Translations under genes and position numbers: made by a program
Notes under the pieces: generated by a model
What the model was told of the DNA's origin: nothing
What the model saw: the letters and a program-made list of their open reading frames with translations, nothing else
The model's database searches: none
Source: Pseudobdellovibrionaceae bacterium
GTDB taxonomy: Bacteria > Bdellovibrionota > Bdellovibrionia > Bdellovibrionales > UBA1609
Direction: 5' to 3'
Length of the DNA stretch: 64,000 nt
Assembly (NCBI GenBank): GCA_947444305.1
Contig: CANEZP010000013.1
Coordinates: forward strand, 1 to 64,000
Part shown: piece after piece, positions 50,534-58,971 of the stretch
How the letters are laid out: each line of letters starts with the position of its first letter
How positions within the stretch are numbered: the stretch's first letter is position 1

Positions 50534-50710
50534 GTTCAGGATCATCAACTCATTTCACGTACGTGGAGGCCAAATTAAGTACGAGCTGGCTTACGTTTTT
50601 AGGTAGACCTTTCAAAAATAATATAAATGACGACTTACTTTCAACCATGAAGCGACTAAGCACCAAAACCTGGTGTATGAAAATTCCTCAAAGCACAAAT
50701 AGGAGTTTTC

Positions 50711-51508
50711 GTGGACGTCGTGAAATTTTCGTTTCTTATTTTTTCGCTCCTACCGATTTTCGCCGGCGCGAGTAACCTAGCCGCTAAGAATTATGTTGTA
50801 CTCGAATTTATCGCCGACGAATTTCTAGACACCACGCCGCGATTTATTTCTTCACCGATGGCACGACCGGCTTCCGTGCCTATAAAGGCTACCAAAGAAT
50901 ACGCCGAAGCTCGTTTATATTTTGCGCCCCGGATTCCACGTGCTCCGGTGTATTTGGCCGTGAAATACAATTTTCGAAAAGAAAATCATACCTGGGTGAA
51001 TTACGATACTGGTCTACGCTGGGTTGAGCTAGTACCGGCCGCGGAAGAGAATCGCTTTTTGATTGAGGCCGCAAAGGATTTGGCCGTACAAGCAAAAAAA
51101 TTCGGCGTGCCCGCCGACTTTTCGGAACCACCGTTTGATTCATCGCATACGCTCGCGATGACCTCGAACCGCTCGAACGCGGAGCTCCCGGAGCGGGTTG
51201 AGCAAATGTATGAAGTACTCAATGGAAAAAGCGCGAGCCTCGAGGAGATTGGATTAAGAGACGACGTTGCGTTTTCATATCCCACCGATTCCGAAGGCGG
51301 ACTTGGTGTTGTGGTGCGCGCTCAACTTTCGGCCGCGTACGCCAAGCCCGATGACGATCCCAGAAAGTCCGTTTTCATAAAACGAAGATACAACGGTTTA
51401 GCGACGACCCGTAATTTAAACGATCAGGAGATCGTAAGCATCAATCAACTCTCATTGCTTATGAACTGCAATGCGAGTCTGAAAACCAAGAAAACGAAAC
51501 TAAATTAG
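50711..51508 (+). CDS. Secreted protein of unknown function
   Basis: A GTG preceded by TAGGAG starts 265 residues with a signal peptide (FSFLIFSLLPIFAGA). The mature part has a beta-rich first half (YVVLEFIADEF, YLAVKYNFRKENHTWVNY) and a helical, acidic second half with a single late Cys (LMNCNAS). No family recognised. It stands between the mobile island and the c-heme operon. Confidence 0.55.
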   Translation: MDVVKFSFLIFSLLPIFAGASNLAAKNYVVLEFIADEFLDTTPRFISSPMARPASVPIKATKEYAEARLYFAPRIPRAPVYLAVKYNFRKENHTWVNYDTGLRWVELVPAAEENRFLIEAAKDLAVQAKKFGVPADFSEPPFDSSHTLAMTSNRSNAELPERVEQMYEVLNGKSASLEEIGLRDDVAFSYPTDSEGGLGVVVRAQLSAAYAKPDDDPRKSVFIKRRYNGLATTRNLNDQEIVSINQLSLLMNCNASLKTKKTKLN

Positions 51509-51619
51509 GGCGAAAACCTCGTAACCCGGATAAAACCGAAAAAACTTAAGCGCAGTTGTCTCACATTGGAGCAACCCGCCTAAAGGCTACATCAAGATTT
51601 CCCGATATATAGATATCGC

Positions 51620-52759
51620 ATGATGAAATCCCCGGGGTCGTTCTTTTCAAAATTAAAGCTAAGCATTGGATTAGCTTCGTGTCTCTTCGTCGTCCTTGGA
51701 TGCAACTCAAATTTTTTATCCGCTAAGCCCGAGCTCTCCCTTACCGCCACCGGTTCCGAAAAAACATTCTTAGAAAAACTCTACAAGTCGAACACTTTGT
51801 TGTTCTGGTTCAACGGTGAAGAAGCCGCAACGACCCTCGAGGCGGATACCCTCAAAAATCATAATAGCGAATTTTTCGCGGACGTTGAATTCGTTGCGGG
51901 CACCCCGGGCATCCTCGATAAAGTCAGCGTACCAAAAACCATTTCGATCAAACCTGACGCGAACAAACTAGGGCTTTACTCCAGCCCCGACGTGGACATC
52001 CGGCTTCAAGAAACAACAATCGCGATGGTTTTGAAACCTACCGCGGGCAACGTCTTTTCCTTCGATCCGTTCGATCAAAGTAACGAGGCCTTGGTACTTT
52101 CTTACTCCGCCGCCACGGGCTTCACCGGAAGTTTTTTTACTTCGCCGTCGGATTATTACGCGGCAAAAGTGCCGACGACGTACTCGGATTACGTTTTGGT
52201 TACTCTCACGCTGACGAAATCGGCGTCCGCGCCGATGATCATGACCGTGAACGGCAAAGTGGCCCAAGCAAAAGCCGAGGGAACCACGGCCCTGCCCTCG
52301 CTGGTCAACCGCACTCTGTTCCTGGGTCCCGATATCGCAGCACCGCTAAACGTGAAAGACTTCGCAGTTTTTCGCCGTGAACTTTCGCTTTCCGAACTCG
52401 GTGCCGTCATACGCCAAATGGCGGAACGAAACTCGCTCGCCGGCGTATCGACCGATGCGTCGCTCGCGTGGACCGGAAGCCTGACCGATACCGGGCCGAT
52501 CGACCCTGCGTTTGCCGAAGCTAAGGCGATCATCGCTACCAAGTGCGCGAGCTGCCACACGCACGGCGCATGGGTCGGCAAAAACGCGCAGTACTTCAAA
52601 ACGGAAAACTTAGTCGTCGCCAAAGATCCTGAGAATTCACGTCTGTACTACCGCATTACGGGTAGCACCGGCGCGAACGGTCCGAAGAATATGCCGGCGA
52701 GCGGAACCATCACGGGTGCCGAAGCCGACAAAATCAAAGAGTGGATAAATAGCCTATGA
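51620..52759 (+). CDS. c-type heme lipoprotein with LamG-like region
   Basis: Signal ending CLFVVLGCNSN (lipoprotein Cys at about residue 28). Residues 55-270 have the strand pattern and ...DFAVFRRELSLSELGAVIRQ ending of LamG/concanavalin-like modules. Residues 300-379 form a mono-heme cytochrome c: IIATKCASCHTHGAWVG (CxxCH) and KNMPASGTIT giving the axial Met. It would carry electrons or act as a redox anchor on the outer membrane. First gene of a four-gene operon; its stop overlaps the next start by 4 bp. Confidence 0.75.
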   Translation: MMKSPGSFFSKLKLSIGLASCLFVVLGCNSNFLSAKPELSLTATGSEKTFLEKLYKSNTLLFWFNGEEAATTLEADTLKNHNSEFFADVEFVAGTPGILDKVSVPKTISIKPDANKLGLYSSPDVDIRLQETTIAMVLKPTAGNVFSFDPFDQSNEALVLSYSAATGFTGSFFTSPSDYYAAKVPTTYSDYVLVTLTLTKSASAPMIMTVNGKVAQAKAEGTTALPSLVNRTLFLGPDIAAPLNVKDFAVFRRELSLSELGAVIRQMAERNSLAGVSTDASLAWTGSLTDTGPIDPAFAEAKAIIATKCASCHTHGAWVGKNAQYFKTENLVVAKDPENSRLYYRITGSTGANGPKNMPASGTITGAEADKIKEWINSL

Positions 52760-54351
52760 TTAAATATCTCATCGCGATGCTCATGATACCGGCCGCGGTC
52801 CAAGCCAAACCCTTGGACGAAAACGCGTTTCTCAATCGGTGCTACGCGCACCTTACCGGTCGTAGCCTGCGGCTTGATCACGTCTATCGCACGCAAGTAA
52901 AGAACGGCACGAAGACGGCGCTGCAAATCTGTGATTCACTCATCGACCAAAGTGTTCTCAATAAAACGGATTACAAAACTCCGACCTCAGCGGGCGCCGA
53001 AGGTTTGCAAGTTCTTCGCAATTTTTACGACTTCCATCGCACTTGGTTTGATTCGAACGTCTTCGAACAGATGCAAGGGAGTAACTACCGCCACCTTTAC
53101 GGCACCTACGATAATTTCGATTCGACCGAACCTGCCCTATCGCTTACGTACAATCTTTTTGCGCCGGCGGACCTCAACGTTCCTTACAAACAAGTGATTC
53201 AAGGTAAGGCCGGTTACTACGCATTGCGCGAGCTAGACCCGGTCGTGAACGCACGCGCCGCTTTTCCCGATTTCACTTTGGCCTCGCGCAAAGAAGGCGC
53301 CGGATACAATCTGTCGGTGGCGCAAATTATGGTGCGCGTACCGGGCATCGGATTTAAAAGAGCCGATAGCTTAAATTCAAGCTTCGTTCAGGTTCCGCAA
53401 CCGATACAGATCGGTGAACTCGTCGGAATAAAGCCGGACACTCGCTCACTCAACATAACGAATTACGCCCCCTACATTGCCCGTCACAAGATTCCGTTCG
53501 CGTTGAACGCCTTGAATCTAGAAGCGGCCTCGACGACGCCCGACATGGTTCCGGGGATCAATATCTATGAGAACCAGGGCAGCGGGATCCTCGGCATGAA
53601 TTCCTTTATCTTCCTGAACTGGGGTCACGACCCGGGCGTTCTATTGAATGGTGCCGAGAAAATGTCGCGACGCTGGAGCCAAGCTTTTATGAAGTCGATG
53701 CTCTGCCGCGAACTTCCCTTACTTCGGCAGAGTGACGTCGGCGCGTACGTTTCGACCGATACCGACCCGAAGGTAGCGCCCTTTCGTAAATCAACGACGT
53801 GCTTAACTTGCCACGCGACGGCCGATCAGTTGTCGGCGGCGGCACGTAACATTCTGATCAGCAATTCCGAGGCGGATTACGCGTTCTTTACGAACCCGGA
53901 CAACTCAAAAACCCCGAAGGTTACGCAAGTCATCGGCCGCTTCAACGCAACGAACGCCACCGGGTACCGCTGGCCCGCAATGGCCGAAGCCAACTACCAT
54001 AAGCAGACGCCGAACGGCGTACTCATGTTCCGTTCGGCTTCCGGCAAGCTTGTCGAGCGTGAGATCACCGGGATCACCGGCGTCGGCGATATCATCGCGA
54101 ACGAAGTCGATATCTACCAATGTGCGGCCAAGCGTTACCTTAATTACTTTACCGGCCTGGATATAGATATTTACGACCCGGGTGACCCAGCGAACGCCGC
54201 GAAGATTAACGGCGAAGATATCGCGACCAAGAAATTACGCAAGCTTGTGCAAACGCTCGGCACGAACTTGCAAACGACGCAGTCTTTAAGAACGATGATG
54301 AAAGAACTCATGCGCACGGAATATTACCGTGACGAAAATTACCTTCAGTAA
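52756..54351 (+). CDS. Secreted mono-heme c-type protein of a planctomycete-cytochrome-like group
   Basis: Signal peptide (IKYLIAMLMIPAAVQA). The protein opens with ENAFLNRCYAHLTGRSLRLD and ends LRTMMKELMRTEYYRDENY, both like the helical ends of DUF1549/DUF1592-type proteins. One heme site, TTCLTCHATADQLS, lies at about residue 350, after TDTDPKVAPFRK. The rest is mixed alpha/beta with an FIFLNWGHDPG loop. It overlaps the heme lipoprotein gene by 4 bp and is followed 9 bp later by a DUF1501-like gene; that pairing is known from other phyla. Family placement is inference from the pattern. Confidence 0.55.
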   Translation: MIKYLIAMLMIPAAVQAKPLDENAFLNRCYAHLTGRSLRLDHVYRTQVKNGTKTALQICDSLIDQSVLNKTDYKTPTSAGAEGLQVLRNFYDFHRTWFDSNVFEQMQGSNYRHLYGTYDNFDSTEPALSLTYNLFAPADLNVPYKQVIQGKAGYYALRELDPVVNARAAFPDFTLASRKEGAGYNLSVAQIMVRVPGIGFKRADSLNSSFVQVPQPIQIGELVGIKPDTRSLNITNYAPYIARHKIPFALNALNLEAASTTPDMVPGINIYENQGSGILGMNSFIFLNWGHDPGVLLNGAEKMSRRWSQAFMKSMLCRELPLLRQSDVGAYVSTDTDPKVAPFRKSTTCLTCHATADQLSAAARNILISNSEADYAFFTNPDNSKTPKVTQVIGRFNATNATGYRWPAMAEANYHKQTPNGVLMFRSASGKLVEREITGITGVGDIIANEVDIYQCAAKRYLNYFTGLDIDIYDPGDPANAAKINGEDIATKKLRKLVQTLGTNLQTTQSLRTMMKELMRTEYYRDENYLQ

Positions 54352-54360
54352 GGAACGACC

Positions 54361-56010
54361 ATGCGCAAGAATAACCGCCGCAATTTTTTGAAAGCCGCCG
54401 GAATCGTCGGCGCCGGAGCCGGCGCCGCTATGCTGCCGGAAAATCTTTTGTTCAACGCCCTGCTCGGGGATCTGTTCACCCAGTCCACCGCCCACGCCGC
54501 GGACTTACTGAGCCCGCGCAACTACATCAATATTAGCTTAGGTGGCGGGCCTATCCGTTACGCTTTTGACCACTGGCTTAAAACCGCCCCGAACGAACCG
54601 GCGATGATCCACTCATCCCATAACTCGACCGGCTTTAATTACGATTCGGCCATGAAAGTGACCGGCAGCGAGTACAAAACGTTCGAGTACAAAGGCTATT
54701 TGGTCCCGAGCTTTTTTCTCGGCTTCCCGACGGCACAACGAAATAAGTTTTTAGATTCTTTCTTAATGATTCGCGGTTACGGCACGGGTATCGACGGTCA
54801 CGGTGTGAACAGCGATTTGCAAAAACATCCGTTAGCTAGCGCGCCTTCAATCACGGGCTTAATGGCTGATCATTCGAACCGGACTTTTCAGGCGGTCCAA
54901 TATCCACCCATGAATAGCCCTTTCTCCGCCCGCTCGAGCGCAACTTTAAATGCGCTGTCGGGTTCGACGCCGCTAAAATCTTTGCTTAGTCCCCTAACTT
55001 CGACGAAGCGGGTAAGAAATCTTTCGCGCTCGATGCCGACGGCTTTCGACGATGTTCGCCGCGCATTGAATTCCATCAACGAACCGGCTGCCTCGGTTAA
55101 GATTGCGAAAGCGAGTTTAAATAATACCTACTCGTTATTGAAGAGCAGCCTAACTGATTTCGATACGCAGTGGCCGCTCTTACTCGCGAAATATCAAACG
55201 GCCATCGTCAATGCGATGAAGGATCAATTCATCCCCGGGCTAAACGCCACCGAAGACGGCAGCCGGCAGATCTCTTACCTGACCAACCAAACGGACATCG
55301 GCTTCGATACGGGCGGCGCGGACGGCTTTATCAACGCAAACAGCAACCTTTGCGCCCTCGGTGAATTCGTTACGGCTTCACCGCTCGCGGCCGGCCTCGC
55401 GCTGGCCGAGTATTGTATTAAGAATAAACTCGTTTCGGCGTTCGAGATCGGCGCCGGCGTCGGGCAAGACGGTTTAAATTTGGCCGCCGGAAACGGCAAA
55501 TCGCTGTTTAGCTCGAGCAACGACAATCACGGCGGCGGCGGTCACGTCGACTTCGTCGCCAAATCGCTTTATTTTCGGGGCATCGTCGCCGGCCTGCTGA
55601 CTTTGCAAACCGAACTCGAAGCGACCAACGACTGGCAAAATACGATCGTGCACCTCGTTTCCGAATTCAACCGCACCATCGGCCGAAGCAACGGCGGCTC
55701 GGGGCACGGAACCGAACAAATGGTTTCGTCGGTTTTCTCGGGCGTGTTCACGGGTGGTCCGTACGTCGTCGGTAACGTCGGCACGAGCGGCGATCTCCTT
55801 AAAGGTGCACCCACGCAAGGTATTGCGCTCCCTATCAGTAATTACAACGTCAGTGACCGGCCCACGCCGATCATGATGACTTCGACCGTAGCCGAACTCA
55901 TGGGTGTTTCGTACAACCCATGGCGCAACTTTCAGGCGCCGTTGATCACGCTCTCGGGCGGCCGCCTGACCTTGCCCTTCGGCCGGGGAAAGATGTCGGT
56001 GATTTCATGA
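54361..56010 (+). CDS. Tat-exported DUF1501-like protein
   Basis: 549 residues. The N-terminus NRRNFLKAAGIVGAGAGAAM is a Tat signal (RRxFLK), so it is exported folded, possibly with a cofactor. The body shows DUF1501 traits: an early LGGGPIRYAFDHW block, FRGIVAGLLTLQTELEATND, and GGSGHGTEQMVSSVFSGVFT followed by GGPYVVGN where DUF1501 has DHG...GG.v.GG...G. His-rich GGGGHVDF could bind metal. Such alkaline-phosphatase-fold proteins usually accompany heme-containing DUF1549/1592 partners, as here. Ribosome site AAGGAA overlaps the preceding stop. Confidence 0.65.
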   Translation: MRKNNRRNFLKAAGIVGAGAGAAMLPENLLFNALLGDLFTQSTAHAADLLSPRNYINISLGGGPIRYAFDHWLKTAPNEPAMIHSSHNSTGFNYDSAMKVTGSEYKTFEYKGYLVPSFFLGFPTAQRNKFLDSFLMIRGYGTGIDGHGVNSDLQKHPLASAPSITGLMADHSNRTFQAVQYPPMNSPFSARSSATLNALSGSTPLKSLLSPLTSTKRVRNLSRSMPTAFDDVRRALNSINEPAASVKIAKASLNNTYSLLKSSLTDFDTQWPLLLAKYQTAIVNAMKDQFIPGLNATEDGSRQISYLTNQTDIGFDTGGADGFINANSNLCALGEFVTASPLAAGLALAEYCIKNKLVSAFEIGAGVGQDGLNLAAGNGKSLFSSSNDNHGGGGHVDFVAKSLYFRGIVAGLLTLQTELEATNDWQNTIVHLVSEFNRTIGRSNGGSGHGTEQMVSSVFSGVFTGGPYVVGNVGTSGDLLKGAPTQGIALPISNYNVSDRPTPIMMTSTVAELMGVSYNPWRNFQAPLITLSGGRLTLPFGRGKMSVIS

Positions 56011-56735
56011 GTAACGTTTTAAAACTTTTGTTCGCGCTGACGATCGTTTCGCTCATCGGTTGTTTACCGACCGGCAGCGGGACGCACGAAAATGCATCGG
56101 ACTTGCCGTCGGTATCGCCGGGCGGTAGCGGCGGCGACTCGAACGTGGCTCCGTTGCCCGATCTCCCCGATACGCTCGAAAAAACGAAGGTGCTCTACAC
56201 CGGACAAATGATGGGCCGGGAATTCGTCGCGTCCATGTTGCGGGAAATTTTTGGTTCGTCGACTTACGTCGTCGGTGCCGAGATCGCGGCCTTCGACACG
56301 ATTCTACGCAGCATAGAAGAAGAGCCGACCGTCTACGGAAGGGCTTGTAACGTCTATTCGTCCTTCTCCGGTCTTGACTGCGGAGACTCGCTGATTACTT
56401 CGTCGTCCTCTTCGATGATGCCCGTGTCCACGATCGTTCGTCAGATGAACAAACTGACCGCTTGCGAATCGATCGTCGAGCGTACCGCGCTCATGAAAGC
56501 CGCCGCCGAGAAGATACCCGGTGGTTTGACCGGCGCGAACCTTTCGGTCTTGGACCGCGCGAAGATAGAAAATTTGTATCGCCTCTTTTATCGCGCACGT
56601 GAACCACGCGCGACCGAGATCGACGCGATCAACAAATTTTCGACCGAACTGAAAAACGGCGGCGCGACGACTGAGAATCAATGGCGGGGTGTCTTGCAAA
56701 TCATTTGTGAACAGCCGGGCTGGGAAGCCGTCTAA
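56007..56735 (+). CDS. Lipoprotein, last gene of the c-heme/DUF1501 operon
   Basis: The ATG at 56007 overlaps the previous stop (ATGA). 242 residues: lipobox IVSLIGCLP (Cys at about 19), a Gly/Ser/Pro-rich linker to residue 50, then a helical domain (MMGREFVASMLREIFGSSTY ...) that resembles the helical start or end of DUF1592-like proteins. Two Cys pairs (RACNVYSS...LDCGD, TACESI...IICEQ). Probably an outer-membrane-tethered partner of the operon's other products. Confidence 0.65.
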   Translation: MSNVLKLLFALTIVSLIGCLPTGSGTHENASDLPSVSPGGSGGDSNVAPLPDLPDTLEKTKVLYTGQMMGREFVASMLREIFGSSTYVVGAEIAAFDTILRSIEEEPTVYGRACNVYSSFSGLDCGDSLITSSSSSMMPVSTIVRQMNKLTACESIVERTALMKAAAEKIPGGLTGANLSVLDRAKIENLYRLFYRAREPRATEIDAINKFSTELKNGGATTENQWRGVLQIICEQPGWEAV

Positions 56736-56816
56736 TTAGGTTTCAATAAGCTCGAAAACTTACTTTTTCTCGGCCGCGGTTTGCAAGCGGCGGATTTTTT
56801 CGCGTATATCGGTGGC

Positions 56817-57377
56817 GTGAAGAATTTAAATTACCTCGTTGTTCAGCTAGGCTTTTCGTTATTAACACTTTCTTTCTTGGCCCCGGCGCATGGGCAAGAC
56901 CGGCCGGCCCCCGAGTTTCTGGAAACGCTCGAAGGTCGCTACACGCAAAAATTTAAGGATCTAGGCACCAAAAAACCCGGCGTAGAAAACTTGTGCGAGG
57001 ATTTCAGTCTTGAAATCGTCGAATCGGAATTTCAATTTACGAGCTTTGACCGGGAGAACGTAATTCAGAAAATATTTTCGGTGAACATCTCAGACCCGGA
57101 AAGCCGTCCGCCGAGCGCGTGGGCCAATCTTGGAAACGATCACCAAACCGTCGCGGATGTTTTCGTCGGCGAAGATGAATTCAAGGTCGTACGCCGGTCC
57201 GAGCAGCCCGCGAACGCGCCCGGCTACGCCCGCACTAAAGAAACGTTTACGGTTCAGAAAAACGCCGACGGATCCCTGAGATCCGTCTCCCTCATTCGCA
57301 TGGATTACCGTGGGGCTTCTTCCAGGGCCGGCTCTTGGGTCCCAAAAATGGAATATCTTAAATGCGTGCCACACTAA
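56817..57377 (+). CDS. Secreted protein of unknown function
   Basis: A GTG at 56817 preceded by GGTGG gives a signal peptide (LVVQLGFSLLTLSFLAPAHG) and a mature beta-rich part of about 160 residues with two Cys (NLCEDF and the terminal LKCVPH). No family recognised. It is 81 bp after the operon and probably separate. Confidence 0.55.
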   Translation: MKNLNYLVVQLGFSLLTLSFLAPAHGQDRPAPEFLETLEGRYTQKFKDLGTKKPGVENLCEDFSLEIVESEFQFTSFDRENVIQKIFSVNISDPESRPPSAWANLGNDHQTVADVFVGEDEFKVVRRSEQPANAPGYARTKETFTVQKNADGSLRSVSLIRMDYRGASSRAGSWVPKMEYLKCVPH

Positions 57378-57459
57378 GCGTCTCAGATCGCGAAAAGCTT
57401 TAATTTGACCCCAGGGCCACCGCTTTACCAGGTAAAATATAGTGAAGCGAAGGTGTCCC

Positions 57460-58971
57460 ATGCCCTTGGATTGTCTCGACATAATGAAGGAAGCAAATCG
57501 GTTGATTCGCGCCGGGCAGAGGCACGAAGCTATTCGCTCGCTCACCAATTTCCCGCTTATTAAAGTTCCACGACGGCATCTTCTTGAATTTGCAAACTTA
57601 GCGCGCCGGACCGGATTATTTCACATCGGCCTGCGCGCGCTGCAACCGTTAGTCCGGCCTAAAGGCAAAACTAAACCGAAGGCAAACGCGGCGGAATCTG
57701 CCGCCTACGCTATGCTCCTTTCAAAAATCGGAGCGCGAAGCGAAGCACGCCGCTTACTGGAAAGCCACGACGACAAGTTACCGGAGAAACATCTTTACCT
57801 CGGTTTTATTAGCATGGCGAGCTGGGACTACGAAGCGGCGGCCGTCCACTTAACTAACTACCTCTCGCTCAATCATGGTTCGCCTTACGATCGCATGGTT
57901 GCCGAAGTAAACCTCATCGCTTCGCTCGTCACCCTCGGGAACGAAAACGCGAGCGTTCGGATCGAGGCGGCTTTAGCGCAATCGTCCGAAGCGGGATGGA
58001 CTTTACTCGAACAAAATTTGACCGAACTTAAAGTGCAGATGCTGGTCGCGCAGAAAAAATGGCACGAGTCTTTCGAACATCTCGATCGTTTAGCGACACG
58101 ACGGGATCCCCAAAACTCAAACTACCAGATCTTTAACAAAAAATGGATGGCACTTGCCAAACTTCAGGAGCTTGGACCGACCGCCGAAACCATTAGCGGA
58201 TTAGCCGAAGTCAGCCGGATTGCCGCCGCCGAACAACACTGGGAGACCGTTCGCGATTGCGCTTACCAAGAAAGTTTGGCGACCCGCAACCGGGAACTTT
58301 TCTTGCGCGTTTACTTCGGCACCCCTCTCGCCGCCTTCCGCTCGCGTATGAAAACAGCCGCCCGCGAGTGGATCCAATTGCCGGCCGCGCATGAAATCTA
58401 TTTTGGTGATCACTCGGTCGCGGCCAGAAGCTTTAATCTGTGGACCGGTGAAGAATCCGGGGCGAAGGTTCAGCTTAAGGCCGGCAAAGCAATGCACAAA
58501 ATCTTGGCCGCGCTCTTCAAGGACTTATACCGTCCAAAAATGATCGGTGATCTTTTCGCCGAGGTCTATCCCGGCGAATATTTTGATCCACAAACTTCGG
58601 CGTTAAAAATATCGCAGCTCGTATTCCGTCTTCGCAAATGGGTCGAGCAAAACGCCGTTCCGATCACGGTCGAAGTAAAGGACGAGCTTTACCAAGTTCA
58701 CGTCCACGGCGATTACAAACTCATCGTTCACGCCGAAGCGCCCATCGCGGAGTCCGCCTCGGGCAAATACACGAATCAAATTTTGTTATTGAAACTCCAG
58801 CGTGAATGGCAGCGTGATATCTTCTCGACCCGTGAGGCTTGCAATTTACTCAGCCTATCGCCGCGGACGTTGCAGAATATTTTTGACGTCGCTCTTCGCA
58901 ACAACATGATCGAAAAAATCGGCCAGGGCGCCGCAACCAGATATAGATTCACCGACGAGGTTGCCGTATGA
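57460..58971 (+). CDS. TPR-type protein with C-terminal winged helices, likely transcriptional regulator
   Basis: About 503 residues. Residues 1-300 are helical repeats (ANRLIRAGQRHEAIRSLTNF, ARSEARRLLESHDDKL, WTLLEQNLTELKVQMLVAQK). Residues about 350-425 resemble an OmpR-type winged helix (MHKILAALFKDLYRPKMIGD, LFAEVYPGEYFDPQ, KISQLVFRLRKWVEQN). The last 60 residues are a second helix-turn-helix (LLKLQREWQRDIFSTREACN, LLSLSPRTLQNIFDVALRNN). No signal peptide. The start codon of the FGE-like lipoprotein gene overlaps its stop, so it may control or respond to that gene's product. An in-frame GTG lies at 57442. Confidence 0.65.
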   Translation: MPLDCLDIMKEANRLIRAGQRHEAIRSLTNFPLIKVPRRHLLEFANLARRTGLFHIGLRALQPLVRPKGKTKPKANAAESAAYAMLLSKIGARSEARRLLESHDDKLPEKHLYLGFISMASWDYEAAAVHLTNYLSLNHGSPYDRMVAEVNLIASLVTLGNENASVRIEAALAQSSEAGWTLLEQNLTELKVQMLVAQKKWHESFEHLDRLATRRDPQNSNYQIFNKKWMALAKLQELGPTAETISGLAEVSRIAAAEQHWETVRDCAYQESLATRNRELFLRVYFGTPLAAFRSRMKTAAREWIQLPAAHEIYFGDHSVAARSFNLWTGEESGAKVQLKAGKAMHKILAALFKDLYRPKMIGDLFAEVYPGEYFDPQTSALKISQLVFRLRKWVEQNAVPITVEVKDELYQVHVHGDYKLIVHAEAPIAESASGKYTNQILLLKLQREWQRDIFSTREACNLLSLSPRTLQNIFDVALRNNMIEKIGQGAATRYRFTDEVAV

